Positions 4,398-5,349 of a DNA stretch of 5,349 bases are shown in pieces; position 1 is the first letter of the stretch, and each line of letters starts with the position of its first letter. The stretch spans positions 1-5,349 of the forward strand of contig JAJQHI010000012.1 of NCBI GenBank assembly GCA_021199825.1, in the 5' to 3' direction. The notes beneath the pieces were generated by a model. It was not told the origin of the DNA and ran no database searches. It worked only from the letters and a program-made list of their open reading frames with translations. This DNA comes from Bacillota bacterium. Lineage in GTDB: Bacteria > Bacillota > Clostridia > Oscillospirales > CAG-272. The position numbers and the translations under genes were made by a program.

Positions 4398-5349
4398 ACA
4401 TTAAGGGTCTCCTTTGCGGCTTCTGTTAATATGTCGCGCTCCGAGAAGGGAACGTGCACTCCGTTTATGAGCTGTGTGGTTTCGTGCCCTTTGCCCGCGA
4501 GGAGCACAATCTCGCCGGGAACGGCGTTTTTGACGGCGTATCTCACAGCGTCCCCGCGGTCGGCGAATCTGACGTATGGGGTTGTTCTGTCCTCAAAGCC
4601 GACTAAAATGTCATCGATGATTTTCATCGGGTCCTCAAAGTCGGGCTCGTCCGCCGTCAGAATGCAGAAGTCGGCAAGCTGTGATACGGCGCGTCCTATA
4701 GGAATGCGGCGTGACTGTGTGCGTCCGCCGACGCTTCCGACAACGACTGTCAGGCGGGTGGGGTTATATTCGCGCAGAACCGACAGGGTGGAGCGAAGGG
4801 AAAGCTCATTGTGGGCGTAATCTATGACAAAGGTGGCGTAGGGGAGGACGTTTACGACCTCGAAGCGTCCCTTTGCGGTTGATCTTGCGAGAGCCGCGGC
4901 GGCGGTTTCGGGTGCGGTGCCGAAGCGGCGGCAGACGGCATAAGCCGTGGCTGCGTTATAAACGCTGAAAAGCCCCGGTGAGGGGACTGAGAGGTGAGTG
5001 CTGACAGCGCTGTCAGCGCTGCTGCGGTCATTTTCGCGTATATCAAACTCGGTGCCCAAGGTGCCGTTTTGCATGAGGTTTTTGCGCCCGCAGGCGTAAA
5101 AGTCGGCGGAGGGGTCCTTCATGGACACTGAGCGCAAGAGGGCGCCGTCGGAGTTTTTTATCATGTAGGAGGAGTTTTCGTCGTCGGCGTTATATACGAT
5201 GCATTTGGAGCCGAACTCGGAGAAAAGGCGCGATTTTGTGTCGCGGTAATGCTCGAAGGTCGGGTGCTCCGCGCCGCCTATATGGTCGGGTGAGAGGTTT
5301 GTGAAAACGCATGTATCAAACGACAGCCCGCGCACGCGCTCCTTATATA
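4394..5349 (-). CDS. MurE-like Mur ligase, N-terminus outside window (5' partial)
   Basis: Mur ligases join an amino acid to a UDP-MurNAc precursor using ATP. MurE makes the tripeptide in the cytoplasm. This fragment of about 318 residues lacks the N-terminal UDP-binding domain and the ATP P-loop, which would be encoded beyond 5349. Codons upstream of the GTG at 5335 stay open, so that is not the start. Numbering from that GTG, visible landmarks are FTNLSPDH18, K34 in YRDTKSRLF (the position of the carbamylated lysine), SPGLFSVYNA, KGRFE159VV, VIDYAHN176, GSVGGRTQSRR (200-210), TADEPDFEDP (227-236) and LLAGKGHE285. The order and spacing match MurE. The amino-acid-selecting DNPR of DAP-adding MurE reads DEPD here, so it may be a paralogue rather than the main MurE. 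It is the first visible gene of a three-gene operon with 4-base overlap to GNAT. Confidence 0.88.
   Translation of the reverse strand, partial: YKERVRGLSFDTCVFTNLSPDHIGGAEHPTFEHYRDTKSRLFSEFGSKCIVYNADDENSSYMIKNSDGALLRSVSMKDPSADFYACGRKNLMQNGTLGTEFDIRENDRSSADSAVSTHLSVPSPGLFSVYNAATAYAVCRRFGTAPETAAAALARSTAKGRFEVVNVLPYATFVIDYAHNELSLRSTLSVLREYNPTRLTVVVGSVGGRTQSRRIPIGRAVSQLADFCILTADEPDFEDPMKIIDDILVGFEDRTTPYVRFADRGDAVRYAVKNAVPGEIVLLAGKGHETTQLINGVHVPFSERDILTEAAKETLNV

Noticed and set aside
4383..4820. + strand open frame opposite the Mur ligase
   Set aside because: It is antisense to conserved Mur ligase motifs and matches no recognisable family.
1..5349. CRISPR array, tRNA genes, transposase or integrase
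   Set aside because: No regularly spaced short repeats, no tRNA-like cloverleaf sequence and no recombinase motifs were found on either strand.

Overview
The window looks like a piece of a Clostridia-type Firmicute chromosome (Oscillospiraceae-like is my best guess). The grounds are a type A RNase P RNA, which argues against Bacilli, together with strong purine-rich ribosome binding sites, a cell-wall-type endolysin ending in one SLH-like repeat, and a clostridial-style MurE-like ligase. The lineage is inferred, not shown directly.

Positions 1-2541 read as the distal end of a prophage late region on the + strand. In order they hold the C-terminal end of a BspA-type leucine-rich-repeat protein in the slot where a tail fibre or receptor-binding protein usually sits, a toxin-secretion/phage-lysis family holin, and an NlpC/P60-type endolysin with a C-terminal SLH-like repeat. 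The holin and endolysin share an identical 12-base translation leader. Between them, on the - strand and with its own promoter, lies a YczE-family membrane protein gene. It does not belong to a lysis cassette and looks like a cargo (moron-type) gene.

Positions 2544-2995 hold rnpB on the - strand, with a near-consensus promoter, a P1 helix that fixes both ends, and an intrinsic terminator whose U-tract lies only 2 bases beyond the endolysin stop codon. This is the apparent junction between phage-like and housekeeping DNA.

Positions 3048-5349 form a tightly packed - strand operon, in transcription order: a MurE-like Mur ligase (its N-terminal part lies beyond the window), a GNAT acetyltransferase overlapping it by 4 bases (ATGA), and a PHP-domain phosphoesterase of the TrpH/YciV type that abuts the GNAT gene (TAAATG). 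The operon points toward rnpB, which has its own promoter.

I do not see a clearly new defence or mobile system here. The most interesting points are the insertion of the membrane-protein gene inside the lysis cassette, the abrupt lysis-module/rnpB junction, the leucine-rich repeats in the tail-fibre position, and the altered amino-acid-selecting motif in the Mur ligase.
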